Source: Lachnospiraceae bacterium NC2008
GTDB lineage: Bacteria > Bacillota > Clostridia > Lachnospirales > Lachnospiraceae
Assembly: GCA_000687675.1 (NCBI GenBank)
Contig: JHWS01000001.1
Span: 186,001 to 250,000 of the forward strand
Reading direction: 5' to 3'
DNA: 64,000 nucleotides
Below are positions 36,073 to 46,453 of this stretch, one piece after another. A program made the translations under genes and the position numbers. The notes beneath the pieces were generated by a model that saw only the letters and a program-made list of their open reading frames with translations, did no database searches and was not told the DNA's origin. The first letter of the stretch is position 1. Every line of letters begins with the position of its first letter.

Positions 36073-38012
36073 TCGCCATTAGCCTCTCTAATAAACTCTA
36101 AAAAACGTTCCTTATCAAGTGGTCTAGAATAATAATATCCTTGAATATAATCACATCCAAATTCTTTAAAGATTTCAACATGTCTCTGGTCTTCAACGCC
36201 TTCAACAAGAATCTTTTTATTAATCTTCTTAAACATCTGTATGGTATTCTCAACCATAATCCTCATGTTAGGATTATCTATGGCATCTACAAGGCTCTTA
36301 TCAATCTTAACGATATCAATTGGAAGTCTTGTTACTCTCATGATATTAGAGAACCCAGTACCATAATCATCAAGTGAAAGGCTAAATCCTGCTTTTCTAA
36401 GATTTACTATATTCATACTGGTAACCTTAGGGTCGTAATCTACAGCAGTCTCCGTAATCTCAATATTAACCTTACTTGGTGATATATTATATTCATTAAG
36501 ATATTTATTAAACTTTTCAACAAGATTAGGTTCAATACACTGGGCAACTGAAAGATTTAGTTCTATATAATCAACGCCATATTTTTCAACTTCTCCTTCA
36601 CTAATAAATTCAAAGACACTTTCTATAACAAAGTTACCAATTTCATGGATAGCACCGCTACGCTCTGCTACTGGAATGAAATAAGCAGGTGATACAAAGC
36701 CTACACTCCTATCTTTAAGTCTGATAAGAGCCTCAGCACTTACGAATTTTTCATCCTTTATAGAATATATAGGCTGGTAATACATCTCAAAGTTTTCATC
36801 AACTATAGCTCTGGCTATTATAGTGTCCATATTAGCCTTAATCTGAAACTCATAAGAGGTGTTATAATCCTTAAGCATCATAAGTCTGTTGCTTTCTGGC
36901 ATAATGTCCTTCATATTCCATACAAAGTTAAGCAGATCACGCTTGTTAGCAATATCAGATGGAACATCCACATAAACAAGCTTAGCATCTGCTTTAACTT
37001 CAAGTTCCTGAAGCCTAAGAGGCTCATCAAGATATGAAGCTATAACTCTACCAGCATCTATAAAGAGATCTTTCTTATATCTGTCACAAATTATGGCCAT
37101 ACGGCCCCTTCCAAGATAATATATATCTGGAACCAGGTTCATTACCTTAGTTATACGAGCAATCTTATCAGATAATATTCTCATAAGAATAAGCTGTTTT
37201 TCTGTGCCATGATTGTTCTGTATATATTCTGTATTTATGATTTCCAGCATAATCATGCCAAAGGGTCTTCTTGCAATAAATGCTGTATTAATATCTCTTT
37301 CGAAAGCATTTCTACTCTGGCAATTAGCAATATTATCAAGATTTTCTTCTGGTTTATGAACTATAATAGCGATTAAAATCAAGGTAAATGCTAAGAATAT
37401 AGTCTCAAGTCGGATTTCATAAGTAATAGCCTCAATAGTTTCAGCTACTGCAGTTATTGGAAGGGCAAGGGCAAGAACCAGCACTTTTTCTGGAGCCGCT
37501 GCTTTTCTGTAGCGGATTATTGCTACAAATATATGTATAAAATAAAATAGCGCAATCCCATAAAAGCAGTATAAGCCGACACACCTATGATATACTCCCT
37601 TATCATCAAATGTAAAAACGATTGGCACAAAGAAGTTAACAATAAGGGCAATTATAATAAGTCCATATGGTAAAAATATTAGATATGCCCTTCTAATATC
37701 TTCTTTAAAGCTATACCAAAAGCCTAAAACTGAAGCCACATATATAAAATATAGCGGGATAATAAAGTTATGAATAAATAAGAATGTAAAGTTGAGAATC
37801 ATCTGCATAGGGACGTTATATTTTGAGGTATCCCATAAGGTTCCAAAAGAGCTTGAAAGCAGATCAAAGATTGCAGATAAAAATACATTACAAATAAGGA
37901 CAAGAAGATACTTATTGCTTCTGCCCTGGTTTAGCTTACGTATAATTAATGCAACAAATAGCATAATGCAAATAAAGCACGCAGCTATACTAAAATATAC
38001 GCTTGATAACAT
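36063..38012 (-). CDS. Membrane EAL-domain cyclic-di-GMP phosphodiesterase with degenerate GGDEF
   Basis: A 649-residue paralog of the next gene. About seven N-terminal helices form a membrane sensor. The GGDEF-like domain is inactive (YLGRGRMAII in place of the GG[DE]EF loop). The EAL domain from about 400 has every key block: EALIRL, ELNLSV, IEITET, LDDYGTGFS, KIDKS, VEGVED and QGYYYSRPL. It should hydrolyse cyclic di-GMP. Overlap with the following gene implies one transcript and perhaps a heteromeric complex. Confidence 0.9.
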   Translation of the reverse strand: MLSSVYFSIAACFICIMLFVALIIRKLNQGRSNKYLLVLICNVFLSAIFDLLSSSFGTLWDTSKYNVPMQMILNFTFLFIHNFIIPLYFIYVASVLGFWYSFKEDIRRAYLIFLPYGLIIIALIVNFFVPIVFTFDDKGVYHRCVGLYCFYGIALFYFIHIFVAIIRYRKAAAPEKVLVLALALPITAVAETIEAITYEIRLETIFLAFTLILIAIIVHKPEENLDNIANCQSRNAFERDINTAFIARRPFGMIMLEIINTEYIQNNHGTEKQLILMRILSDKIARITKVMNLVPDIYYLGRGRMAIICDRYKKDLFIDAGRVIASYLDEPLRLQELEVKADAKLVYVDVPSDIANKRDLLNFVWNMKDIMPESNRLMMLKDYNTSYEFQIKANMDTIIARAIVDENFEMYYQPIYSIKDEKFVSAEALIRLKDRSVGFVSPAYFIPVAERSGAIHEIGNFVIESVFEFISEGEVEKYGVDYIELNLSVAQCIEPNLVEKFNKYLNEYNISPSKVNIEITETAVDYDPKVTSMNIVNLRKAGFSLSLDDYGTGFSNIMRVTRLPIDIVKIDKSLVDAIDNPNMRIMVENTIQMFKKINKKILVEGVEDQRHVEIFKEFGCDYIQGYYYSRPLDKERFLEFIREANGECL

Positions 38013-38160
38013 AATTCGTCCCCAACTTTTAACTTGTATATAATTATAAACATTTTTTGATTAACAATCTATAATAGTCGTTAATTTTAGAAGGGTTTTA
38101 CATATTTTTTTGCTATTTTTTCCTTGTTGCATCTTACAGTTTGGCAGGAAACCAAGACAG

Positions 38161-38190
38161 TTGACACATAGCACAAATCTAACATATAAT
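38161..38190 (+). promoter_or_regulatory. Near-consensus promoter of the 88-residue protein
   Basis: Perfect TTGACA (38161-38166) and perfect TATAAT (38185-38190) with an 18-base spacer. It is the best promoter match I see in the window. Confidence 0.75.
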
Positions 38191-38219
38191 ATGCCGCAGT
38201 TAATTAAGGAGATATACCT

Positions 38220-38486
38220 ATGTTTACTATGTGGGCAAAAACCTTTCATAATACCCATTTAATAAGCCAAACAACCATAAAAGACGACAGTAAGGATACA
38301 AGAACTCACAAGGTATTTAACAGCCTGGACAAGGCCTGTCAGGAGTTTAATATTAGCCGTCCAATATGGCTTGAAAAGAATATAGAGGATTTCAAAAGAT
38401 TCTCCAAAGTAAGATTTGATCAGGATTCATTTATTGATGAGATTGAGTTTGATTATCTGGAGATTCAGATGTTAGAAGAAGATTAA
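38220..38486 (+). CDS. Small conserved hypothetical protein
   Basis: An 88-residue acidic soluble protein. It reads as a compact alpha/beta fold: a start like MWAKTFHNTHLISQTTI, DTRTHKVFNSLDKACQEFNI, then PIWLEKN and an acidic tail. I recall similar small proteins in Lachnospiraceae, but no function is known to me. AAGGAG lies 8 bases before the ATG, and with the consensus promoter this suggests high expression. It stands alone between the EAL pair and murE. Confidence 0.75.
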   Translation: MFTMWAKTFHNTHLISQTTIKDDSKDTRTHKVFNSLDKACQEFNISRPIWLEKNIEDFKRFSKVRFDQDSFIDEIEFDYLEIQMLEED

Positions 38487-38487
38487 A

Positions 38488-38517
38488 AAGCGAATCCTTA
38501 TAATTAAGGATTCGCTT
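38488..38517. terminator. Bidirectional intrinsic terminator
   Basis: A 13-bp perfect stem (38488-38500 with 38505-38517), 4-base loop, A-run before and AT/T-rich run after. It ends both the 88-codon gene and the murE operon. Confidence 0.85.
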
Positions 38518-38523
38518 ATATTT

Positions 38524-39981
38524 TTATTTACCTTCGAGAACTTCTTTTACTAAGACTCTTTCATCCATAGGATACTTCTTACCCTTTATTTCTTGGTAGT
38601 CTTCATGACCTTTACCAGCAAGGACTATTACGTCTCCCGTCTTAGCATTGTCTATACAGTACTTAATAGCATCTTTACGATTCTCTATCATAACATACTG
38701 TCCACTTGTTTTTTCTATACCGGTCTTTATATCCTCCATAATATCCGCCGGTTCTTCGAATCTAGGATTATCAGAGGTTATAACTGTAAGATCAGCTAAT
38801 CTTCCTGATACCTCTCCCATCTCATACCTTCTGAGCTTAGAACGGTTACCGCCGCAGCCAAAGAGACAGACTATTCTAGGTGGATTGTATTCTTTAAGAG
38901 TTGTAAGCAGACTCTCTAAAGCCATGGCATTGTGGGCATAATCAATCATAAGTGTGTAGTCCCCAGGAACCTCCACCATCTCGATACGTCCTTTAACCTT
39001 AGCCTGTAGTAAGGCAGTATTAATATCCTCTGGCTTTATATTAAAATGCATGCATACTGCTATGGCACAAAGTCCATTATAGACGCTAAATATACCTGGC
39101 ATATCGATAAATGCCTGCATCTCAAGTAATCCCTTAGTTTTAAACGACGCTCCAAGCACACCATTCTTATTAGTGTACTCAACATCTTCAGCCTTAAGGG
39201 AAGCCTTATCAGATAGACCATATGTTACAACCTGACAAGTGTGGTCCTTCATAATATCATTAACATGCTTGTCATCCATGTTGAAAATTCCAAGCTTGCA
39301 CTGTCTAAATAGCATACTCTTGCAAGCCATATATTCCTCAAAGCTAGAGTGTTCGTTAGGCCCAATATGGTCTGGTTCTATGTTAGTAAATATACCAATC
39401 TCAAAGTCTATTGCTGCAGTTCTGTGCATCATAAGTCCCTGAGATGAAACTTCCATAACAACTATGTCAGTTCCTATATCAGCCATCTGCTTAAAGTAAT
39501 CCTGAAGAACATAACTTTCTGGAGTAGTATTAAGGGCTGGAATATGCTTGTCTCCGATAATAATCTCAATAGTACCTATAAGCCCCACCTTATAGCCAGC
39601 ATGCTCAAGAATAGACTTAATAAGATATGTTGTAGTAGTCTTACCCTTAGTGCCTGTAATACCGATGATTTTCATCTTTCTTGCAGGATATGAAAGCCAT
39701 GCTGCAGATATCTTAGCCATAGCATATCTTGTATCCTGAACTTTGATAACAGTCATATCATCAAAGTTTCCAACCTGGTCCATAACAAGAACTGCTGCCG
39801 CCCCCTTTTCATGAGCTTCATTAACAGCACTGTGGCCATCAAAATTAGCACCTTTAACACAGACAAAGAGGCAATCTTTCTCAATCTTTCTTGAGTCATA
39901 GACAATAGTTCCTATCTCTACATCCTCGCTGCCTGACAGGCAGCTATATTCAATTTCTTTAAGAAGGTCTTTAAGTATCAT
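38524..39981 (-). CDS. murE: UDP-MurNAc-tripeptide synthetase, meso-DAP type
   Basis: A 485-residue Mur ligase. The ATP loop is GITGTKGKTTTT (about 109-120), with NTTPES for the UDP-MurNAc-dipeptide and a carbamylated-lysine region MACKSMLF. In the C-terminal domain SDNPRFEEP carries the DNPR motif that marks meso-diaminopimelate selection over lysine. It adds the third amino acid of the peptidoglycan stem. Co-transcription with an AraC regulator and GDP-rhamnose genes is odd for murE. Its ATG overlaps the regulator stop (ATGA). Confidence 0.88.
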   Translation of the reverse strand: MILKDLLKEIEYSCLSGSEDVEIGTIVYDSRKIEKDCLFVCVKGANFDGHSAVNEAHEKGAAAVLVMDQVGNFDDMTVIKVQDTRYAMAKISAAWLSYPARKMKIIGITGTKGKTTTTYLIKSILEHAGYKVGLIGTIEIIIGDKHIPALNTTPESYVLQDYFKQMADIGTDIVVMEVSSQGLMMHRTAAIDFEIGIFTNIEPDHIGPNEHSSFEEYMACKSMLFRQCKLGIFNMDDKHVNDIMKDHTCQVVTYGLSDKASLKAEDVEYTNKNGVLGASFKTKGLLEMQAFIDMPGIFSVYNGLCAIAVCMHFNIKPEDINTALLQAKVKGRIEMVEVPGDYTLMIDYAHNAMALESLLTTLKEYNPPRIVCLFGCGGNRSKLRRYEMGEVSGRLADLTVITSDNPRFEEPADIMEDIKTGIEKTSGQYVMIENRKDAIKYCIDNAKTGDVIVLAGKGHEDYQEIKGKKYPMDERVLVKEVLEGK

Positions 39982-40880
39982 GACTTAATCCACTGTCCCC
40001 ATTTCTTTCTGTAATCCTGAGGTGTCATTTCCTCATTCTCACTAAACAGGCTGGCAAATAAGTCCCCATCCTTGATGCCTGATTCTTCAATAATCTCCTC
40101 GATTGGTTTAATAGTAAATCTAAGGAGCTCCTTAGCCTTATTAAACTTACGGTTAAGTATATAGTCCTGCATAGATATACCATACTTGTTCTGGAATATC
40201 TCGCTAAGCTTATCTTCCTTAACGCCATACTGTATAGAAAGGATTCTGCCTATGCTATCATCCTCAAAATGCTCATTTACAGACTCTCTAAGAGATGTAA
40301 ACTCATCCTCATCAAGACACTCTCTGTTGTCATCCATAGAAAGTTTCTTACCTTTTGTAACTTCCTTAAGACAGCAAAGAAGGAGTTTTTCTAAAAGAAG
40401 AGAGCTTTCGATTTCATCCATAACGCTCTTTTCTGATATATATCCTTTGATATCAGACCATATATCTGTATATGCCTTAGTTCCATTTTCTGGTGTAAAC
40501 ACAGGACTAAGCTCATTTGCCTCCTGGAAGATGCTAAAATAAGCAGCTATAGTCTTTCCTGTAAAATGTATCCATCTAATCTTCCATGGATCTGTATCAG
40601 AGCTTGTATGCTCATAATGTTTTTTACAATCAAGGAAGACACAGTCTCCTGTGTTAACTGTAAAGTCATATCCTGAAGTATTAACTATACCGCTACCTTC
40701 CTCTACGATAAAGAAGAGGTATGAATCCATATTTTCACGTACAGAGCTGTGAGCACGAATACTCTTAAGTTCACCTATTTCCTGTACAAATGAAAGATTC
40801 TTTCTGGCAAATGAAGATGGAGTATGAATCATTCTATCTGAGCTTGTTGTTCCATCATTAATATGATTATTCTCGTTCAT
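39978..40880 (-). CDS. AraC-family transcriptional regulator
   Basis: A 300-residue regulator with a cupin-like sensor domain (about 20-150, with a FIVEEGSGIVNTSGYDF turn) and a C-terminal pair of helix-turn-helices (about 205-298: YGISMQDYILNRKFNKAKELL, then MTPQDYRKKWG). I chose ATG at 40880: it overlaps the stop of the upstream gene as TAATG and follows GGAGGAGG by four bases, while the longer frame begins inside that site. AraC proteins of this shape usually sense sugars. Its genes of action are probably local. Confidence 0.87.
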   Translation of the reverse strand: MNENNHINDGTTSSDRMIHTPSSFARKNLSFVQEIGELKSIRAHSSVRENMDSYLFFIVEEGSGIVNTSGYDFTVNTGDCVFLDCKKHYEHTSSDTDPWKIRWIHFTGKTIAAYFSIFQEANELSPVFTPENGTKAYTDIWSDIKGYISEKSVMDEIESSLLLEKLLLCCLKEVTKGKKLSMDDNRECLDEDEFTSLRESVNEHFEDDSIGRILSIQYGVKEDKLSEIFQNKYGISMQDYILNRKFNKAKELLRFTIKPIEEIIEESGIKDGDLFASLFSENEEMTPQDYRKKWGQWIKS

Positions 40881-41833
40881 TAGTCCTCCTCCTTGCATTT
40901 TACTCTCCAGTAGTCGAGTATCTCTTGTATGGTCTGCTCTATAGGTATCTCAGGCAGCCATCCTGTCGCTTCATTTAACTTAGTAATATCAGCCTCGATA
41001 ATAGGCACATCAACTGGTCTAATCTTAGCTGGGTCTATCTCAACCTTTATATCCACGTTAGACAGAGCAATTATCTTGTTAAGTATCTCTCTTATCTCAT
41101 ATGCGTGGCCACGACCTACGTTGTAGGTTGCACCCTTCTGTCCATTCTTAGCTAGAAGGGCATATGCTCTAACTACATCTCTAACATCAGTAAAATCTCT
41201 CTTGGCTGAAAGGTTACCAACATACATAACTGGCTGACGCTTGCCAAGCTCTATCTCTGCAACCTGCTTACAAAAGTCTGATACTACAAAGATAGGTGAC
41301 TGAAGTGGACCAATATGGTTAAATGCTCTTACCATAATAAGTTCCAAATCATACGCCTTGGCATATATACTTCCTATCATGTTCTGACAGGCCTTAGTTG
41401 CAGCATATATATTACCTGGGCAAAGTCTGTTGTCCTCCTTAATAGGAGTCTCACCTTCCCTGATATGGCCATACTCTTCACCTGAGCCTATAATTACAAC
41501 TCGTGGCTTGTAATAAAGTTCTCTAAGAGCATCCATAATATTAACAGCGCCTTTGATATTAACATCTATGGTTAGCTGTGGATTATTCCATGCTACACTT
41601 ACTGAGCTCTGAGCTGCCAGGTGGAATATATAATCTGGACGGAGTTTGTAAAACAGAGTTATTACGCTTTCCTTATCCAAGATGTTTAGGTCATATATTG
41701 TGGCAGGAACCTCTGCAAGTTTTTCCTGTGGAAGCTTTGTTGCATATACCTCATATCCACAATCATCATGTAGATGTTTGATAAGGTAGCTTCCAACGAA
41801 ACCTGCTGCTCCAAGTACCAATGCTTTCTTCAT
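40880..41833 (-). CDS. rmd: GDP-6-deoxy-D-lyxo-4-hexulose (GDP-4-keto-6-deoxymannose) reductase
   Basis: A 317-residue extended SDR. The NAD(P) motif is GAAGFVGSYL (8-17), with GSGEEYG (about 117-123) and active-site IYAATKA (about 143-149). RPVDVPIIEAD near 270 is a marker of the Rmd group that makes GDP-D-rhamnose, as opposed to GMER enzymes that make GDP-L-fucose. It follows gmd by 80 bases, giving the two-step route from GDP-mannose. Which epimer is made is inferred from family resemblance. Confidence 0.8.
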   Translation of the reverse strand: MKKALVLGAAGFVGSYLIKHLHDDCGYEVYATKLPQEKLAEVPATIYDLNILDKESVITLFYKLRPDYIFHLAAQSSVSVAWNNPQLTIDVNIKGAVNIMDALRELYYKPRVVIIGSGEEYGHIREGETPIKEDNRLCPGNIYAATKACQNMIGSIYAKAYDLELIMVRAFNHIGPLQSPIFVVSDFCKQVAEIELGKRQPVMYVGNLSAKRDFTDVRDVVRAYALLAKNGQKGATYNVGRGHAYEIREILNKIIALSNVDIKVEIDPAKIRPVDVPIIEADITKLNEATGWLPEIPIEQTIQEILDYWRVKCKEED

Positions 41834-41859
41834 AAAAGAACAGCCCCCTTTAGTAAAAT

Positions 41860-41890
41860 GGGATTCCTAAAGCATCTGCCTTGGAATCCC
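41860..41890 (-). terminator. Weak hairpin between gmd and rmd
   Basis: GGGATTCC (41860-41867) pairs with GGAATCCC (41883-41890), followed by only ATTTTAC on the minus exit. It may attenuate transcription or stabilise the gmd message end rather than stop the operon. Confidence 0.45.
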
Positions 41891-41913
41891 TAAATAACGC
41901 TTATCTTTATTTA

Positions 41914-43030
<1,117 letters not shown>

Positions 43031-43051
43031 CACTAGCACTTTGCTAATATA

Positions 43052-44092
43052 TTACATACTTTTAAATATATTTAACCAGTCCCTTGCAGCCTTATCCCAG
43101 TTATATTTCTCAAAGAGTTTCTCTGGGCTTTCCACAGGTTCTTTAAGAAGGTCATCCAGATTGACTTTGGCATCATCTGGATCAATATAATGAACCGTAT
43201 CCCCATATATTTCTGGAAGGCATGATGCTGACGATACTATTGCCGGTGTTCCAAGATAAAGTGCCTCCATAGGTGGTATTCCAAAGCCTTCTAACTTAGA
43301 TGGATGGATAAATGCCTTAGCCCCTTCCATAAGACTTCGGTTGACTTCATCGCTTACACGGCCAACATATATAATGTTGTCTCCAGCCAGTCCTATATCT
43401 TCTGAGATGTTAAGTTTGCCACCAGCTACAACAAACACAGCGTCTTTATTGTATTTAGCAGCCTCTACAACCCAGCGGTAGTTCTTATATGGATACTGAT
43501 TGCCTACAGCATAGTAGTAACCACCTTTAACTATACGACTGTCAGTTTCAAATATGGAATCATCAGAGCCTATAGCATCCATATGCTCATGTCCGCATGG
43601 AACTATATCTATATGGTCTTCCTTAATTCCAAGAAGATTGACTATATCTTTCTTAGATTCTTCTGAAATGGTAACTATACGTCTATGGAACTTCTTCATA
43701 GCCATATAAGTAAGTCTCATCCTAAGCTTAGCCTTAAATGGATACTTAAACTGCTTGTTAATAGGAATCAGGTCCATAATTGTAAATATAGAGCCTGAAA
43801 GTCTTATGGCATCATTACTCATACTGCAATATATGCCTCCTACCTGCTTCACATATTCAGGTACCAGTTTCATATGGTATCGGCCCTTAGATGAATCCAA
43901 AGCCACTACTTTTATATTCTTAAGAGTAAGGTTCTTTATATCATCAGTATTACTATGGACAAGGTGAAGTTCTAACTCACTACTTCCCTCTATCATCCTA
44001 TCAAGTCTAGACAGAATCTCTATCATAAACCTGTGTATGCCGTCCATATTGCCACTATGAAGAACCTGTCCATCAATTACAATAATCTTCAT
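43052..44092 (-). CDS. GT4-type glycosyltransferase
   Basis: A 346-residue GT-B enzyme. The N-terminal half has MKIIVIDGQVLHSGNMDGI; the C-terminal half has YYAVGNQYPYKNY, VGRVSDEV and the donor-binding HPSKLEGFGIPPMEALYLGTPAI. It is the second of two adjacent similar enzymes and overlaps the first by 20 bases. The donor could be GDP-mannose or GDP-rhamnose (inference). Last gene of the long leftward run before the gmd promoter. Confidence 0.85.
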   Translation of the reverse strand: MKIIVIDGQVLHSGNMDGIHRFMIEILSRLDRMIEGSSELELHLVHSNTDDIKNLTLKNIKVVALDSSKGRYHMKLVPEYVKQVGGIYCSMSNDAIRLSGSIFTIMDLIPINKQFKYPFKAKLRMRLTYMAMKKFHRRIVTISEESKKDIVNLLGIKEDHIDIVPCGHEHMDAIGSDDSIFETDSRIVKGGYYYAVGNQYPYKNYRWVVEAAKYNKDAVFVVAGGKLNISEDIGLAGDNIIYVGRVSDEVNRSLMEGAKAFIHPSKLEGFGIPPMEALYLGTPAIVSSASCLPEIYGDTVHYIDPDDAKVNLDDLLKEPVESPEKLFEKYNWDKAARDWLNIFKSM

Positions 44093-45179
44093 AGAGTTTT
44101 CTCTCTAACTTAGCAGCTTCCTTATCCCAGTTATAAAGTGAAGCTCTCTTAATACCTCTTTTAATCATAAGACTTCTTTCATCATCAGAAAGTTTAGCCA
44201 TATTGGACATATGCTTTTTAAGTGAGCTAACACTGTCAGATATAAAGTAATCTGCTGCCCTTCCAAGAACTTCAGGAAGAGATGCCGCATCACTTGAAAG
44301 TACCGGTGTCTCGAAACTCATAGCTTCAAGAGGCGGTATACCAAAACCTTCGTATTTTGATGGAAATACAAAGAAGTCTGCATGGTTATATAAAGCGCCC
44401 ATATCTTCTTCGTCTATATATCCAGTAAAGTGAATCTTATCAGTAATTTTAGATGACACAGCCCCTAGAAAATTCTCTACAAGCCAGCCACTTCTCCCTG
44501 CAATTACAAGATCAGGAACATCCTCTTCTTCAAGAAGTCTTACATAAGCCTCTATAAGAAGTGAAAGATTCTTTCTTGGTTCTATAGTTGAAAGTGTCAG
44601 TATATATTTGTCTGGAAGCTGATACTTGGCCTTAATTACATCATAGCCAGACATATCCCTTCTTCTAACACCATCTCTTATGATAGTAATCTTCTTTGAA
44701 GGTACATGAGCTATATGTCTTATACGCCCAGCCGAAAACTTGGAAACAGTTATAATCCTTTTTGAGAATAAAAATGCCTGCAGATAAGAAAGTTTATAAT
44801 ATAACCTGCTTAATGGCTTCATGGTATCTCCCATCTCCCAAGGAGTCATATCATGGACTGCTGTATATGTTTTCTTTGTAAAGAAAAGAATAGGCTGTGG
44901 AAATGATAAAAACAGGTATGCATCTGCCTTAACTTTCTTAAGGCATCTAAGAAGGGTAACCTGATTAAACCATCCCTTCTTCTTTCCTTTAAGGATAATA
45001 GTTCTAACATTATCCCTTCCAGTTAAAGGCCTGATTTCTTTGTTAATATCATTTTTAAAGATAAGGACATATTGATGATCATCAAACTGGTTAATGAATG
45101 ATTTAGCAATCTCTAAGCCGTATCTCTCAACCCCTGTAATGTGGTCATATAATGATGTTAAATCAAATACTATCTTCAT
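44073..45179 (-). CDS. GT4-type glycosyltransferase
   Basis: A 368-residue GT-B enzyme. The start has MKIVFDLTSLYDHITGVERYG, a common mannosyl/rhamnosyltransferase opening; later blocks are LTLSTIEPRKNLSLLIEAY, HFTGYIDEEDMGALY and FPSKYEGFGIPPLEAMSF with the E-x7-E pair. It is paralogous to the next gene. Its ATG lies inside the end of the VanZ-TagA fusion gene (16-base overlap), so the genes are probably translated in sequence. Confidence 0.87.
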   Translation of the reverse strand: MKIVFDLTSLYDHITGVERYGLEIAKSFINQFDDHQYVLIFKNDINKEIRPLTGRDNVRTIILKGKKKGWFNQVTLLRCLKKVKADAYLFLSFPQPILFFTKKTYTAVHDMTPWEMGDTMKPLSRLYYKLSYLQAFLFSKRIITVSKFSAGRIRHIAHVPSKKITIIRDGVRRRDMSGYDVIKAKYQLPDKYILTLSTIEPRKNLSLLIEAYVRLLEEEDVPDLVIAGRSGWLVENFLGAVSSKITDKIHFTGYIDEEDMGALYNHADFFVFPSKYEGFGIPPLEAMSFETPVLSSDAASLPEVLGRAADYFISDSVSSLKKHMSNMAKLSDDERSLMIKRGIKRASLYNWDKEAAKLERKLYEDYCN

Positions 45180-46449
45180 CCCTGTATTTTACAACCTCAT
45201 TTCTGTACTTCCATGCAAGATAGAATATCTTCATGTCATCAATAAAGTATCTCTTAAAAAGTCTACCAGGTTCCTGAAGGAATCTGTAGAACCACTCAAG
45301 CCCGATACTGCGCATCCACTTTGGTGCTCTGTTAACATTACCAGCTTCAAAATCCACTGCTGCACCTACTGGAAGTGCTACACCAAATTCCATCTGATCC
45401 TTGTATTTGTATAAGAATTTCTCCTGTTTTGGAGAGCCAAGACTTAGTACTAATATATCTGGCTTTCTGGCATTAATAGCCTTTATAGCCTTATCAACTT
45501 CTTCTTTGTCCTGGCCAAAGTCCATGGAAGGTGTATAAGTTCCAGCTATCTTTAACCCCTTATTTTTCTTCTTAAGGTTCTTTGCTGCCTGACTTGCAAC
45601 TCCCTCTCCAGCACCAAATATAAAGATACTTTTGCCTGTTTTAGCAGCCTCTTTGCAAACTGCTGGCAGTATATCTGCCCCTGGAATCTTATCCTTAATT
45701 GGATGGCCTAACGAATCAGCAATCCACATAAGCGGAGTACCATCTGTAAGTATTAAGTCTGCATCAGTTAGTATCTGTCTAAACTCCAGGTCCTTCTGCA
45801 TCTTAATAACATGATCCGAGTTAGGTGTTATGATGTATTTTCTTTCTTTTAACTCTGCCATCTGGCATATAGTACTTACTGCCTGGTCAAAAGTAATATT
45901 GTCTATTTCAATATTTAAGAAGGTCCTTCTTACAGACTTTCTATCCTGGCCAGAAGATTTTGCCTTCTTAAATAACCTTCCAAGGCAGAATATTACACCT
46001 GCAACAAATACTATACCTAAAAAGTCACAGGCAAGGTCTTTAATGTCACAGTATCTGCCAGGTACAAATATCTGAAGAAACTCATCAAAACAGGCAACTG
46101 CCATGCCTAAAAAACACATGTAAAAAAAGCGCATTTCTTTTCTAAAGCCATTAAGCGTAACTGCAAGGCCTATGAAAAATGATAGCGCCATATATTCGCT
46201 TATATGAGCAAGAGTTCTTATAAGCGCATTGAATGATTCAAGTTTAGCAGCGCTTTCGGATATATAGCCGTAAGTACCAAACATACTGGTTTTAGACAGC
46301 TTAATAGCTATTCCAGAACTTGTATGTAAAGACTCATTACCAGTTTGAAGTGTTAGAAAGATAATGATTACAAACACTATAACTGCTGGTATCCAGCCTA
46401 TATATCCAATAAGCGGACTCTTCCCGCCTCGGGAACTTGTTTGTGTCAT
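45163..46449 (-). CDS. Fusion: VanZ-like membrane domain + WecG/TagA/CpsF glycosyltransferase
   Basis: A 428-residue two-domain protein. Residues about 10-150 hold four helices with VanZ-like marks: LAHISEYMALSFF and CFDEFLQIFVPGRYCDIKDL. Residues about 175-425 form a WecG/TagA/CpsF enzyme with TPNSDHVIKMQ, LTDGTPLMW, FIFGAGEGVASQAAK, LSLGSPKQEKF and NRAPKWMRSIGLEWFYR. TagA relatives add N-acetylmannosamine, often as the second sugar on the lipid carrier. The VanZ part would hold the enzyme at the membrane or interact with the lipid. No stop or frame break at the join. Confidence 0.85.
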   Translation of the reverse strand: MTQTSSRGGKSPLIGYIGWIPAVIVFVIIIFLTLQTGNESLHTSSGIAIKLSKTSMFGTYGYISESAAKLESFNALIRTLAHISEYMALSFFIGLAVTLNGFRKEMRFFYMCFLGMAVACFDEFLQIFVPGRYCDIKDLACDFLGIVFVAGVIFCLGRLFKKAKSSGQDRKSVRRTFLNIEIDNITFDQAVSTICQMAELKERKYIITPNSDHVIKMQKDLEFRQILTDADLILTDGTPLMWIADSLGHPIKDKIPGADILPAVCKEAAKTGKSIFIFGAGEGVASQAAKNLKKKNKGLKIAGTYTPSMDFGQDKEEVDKAIKAINARKPDILVLSLGSPKQEKFLYKYKDQMEFGVALPVGAAVDFEAGNVNRAPKWMRSIGLEWFYRFLQEPGRLFKRYFIDDMKIFYLAWKYRNEVVKYRDEDSI

Positions 46450-46453
46450 AACA

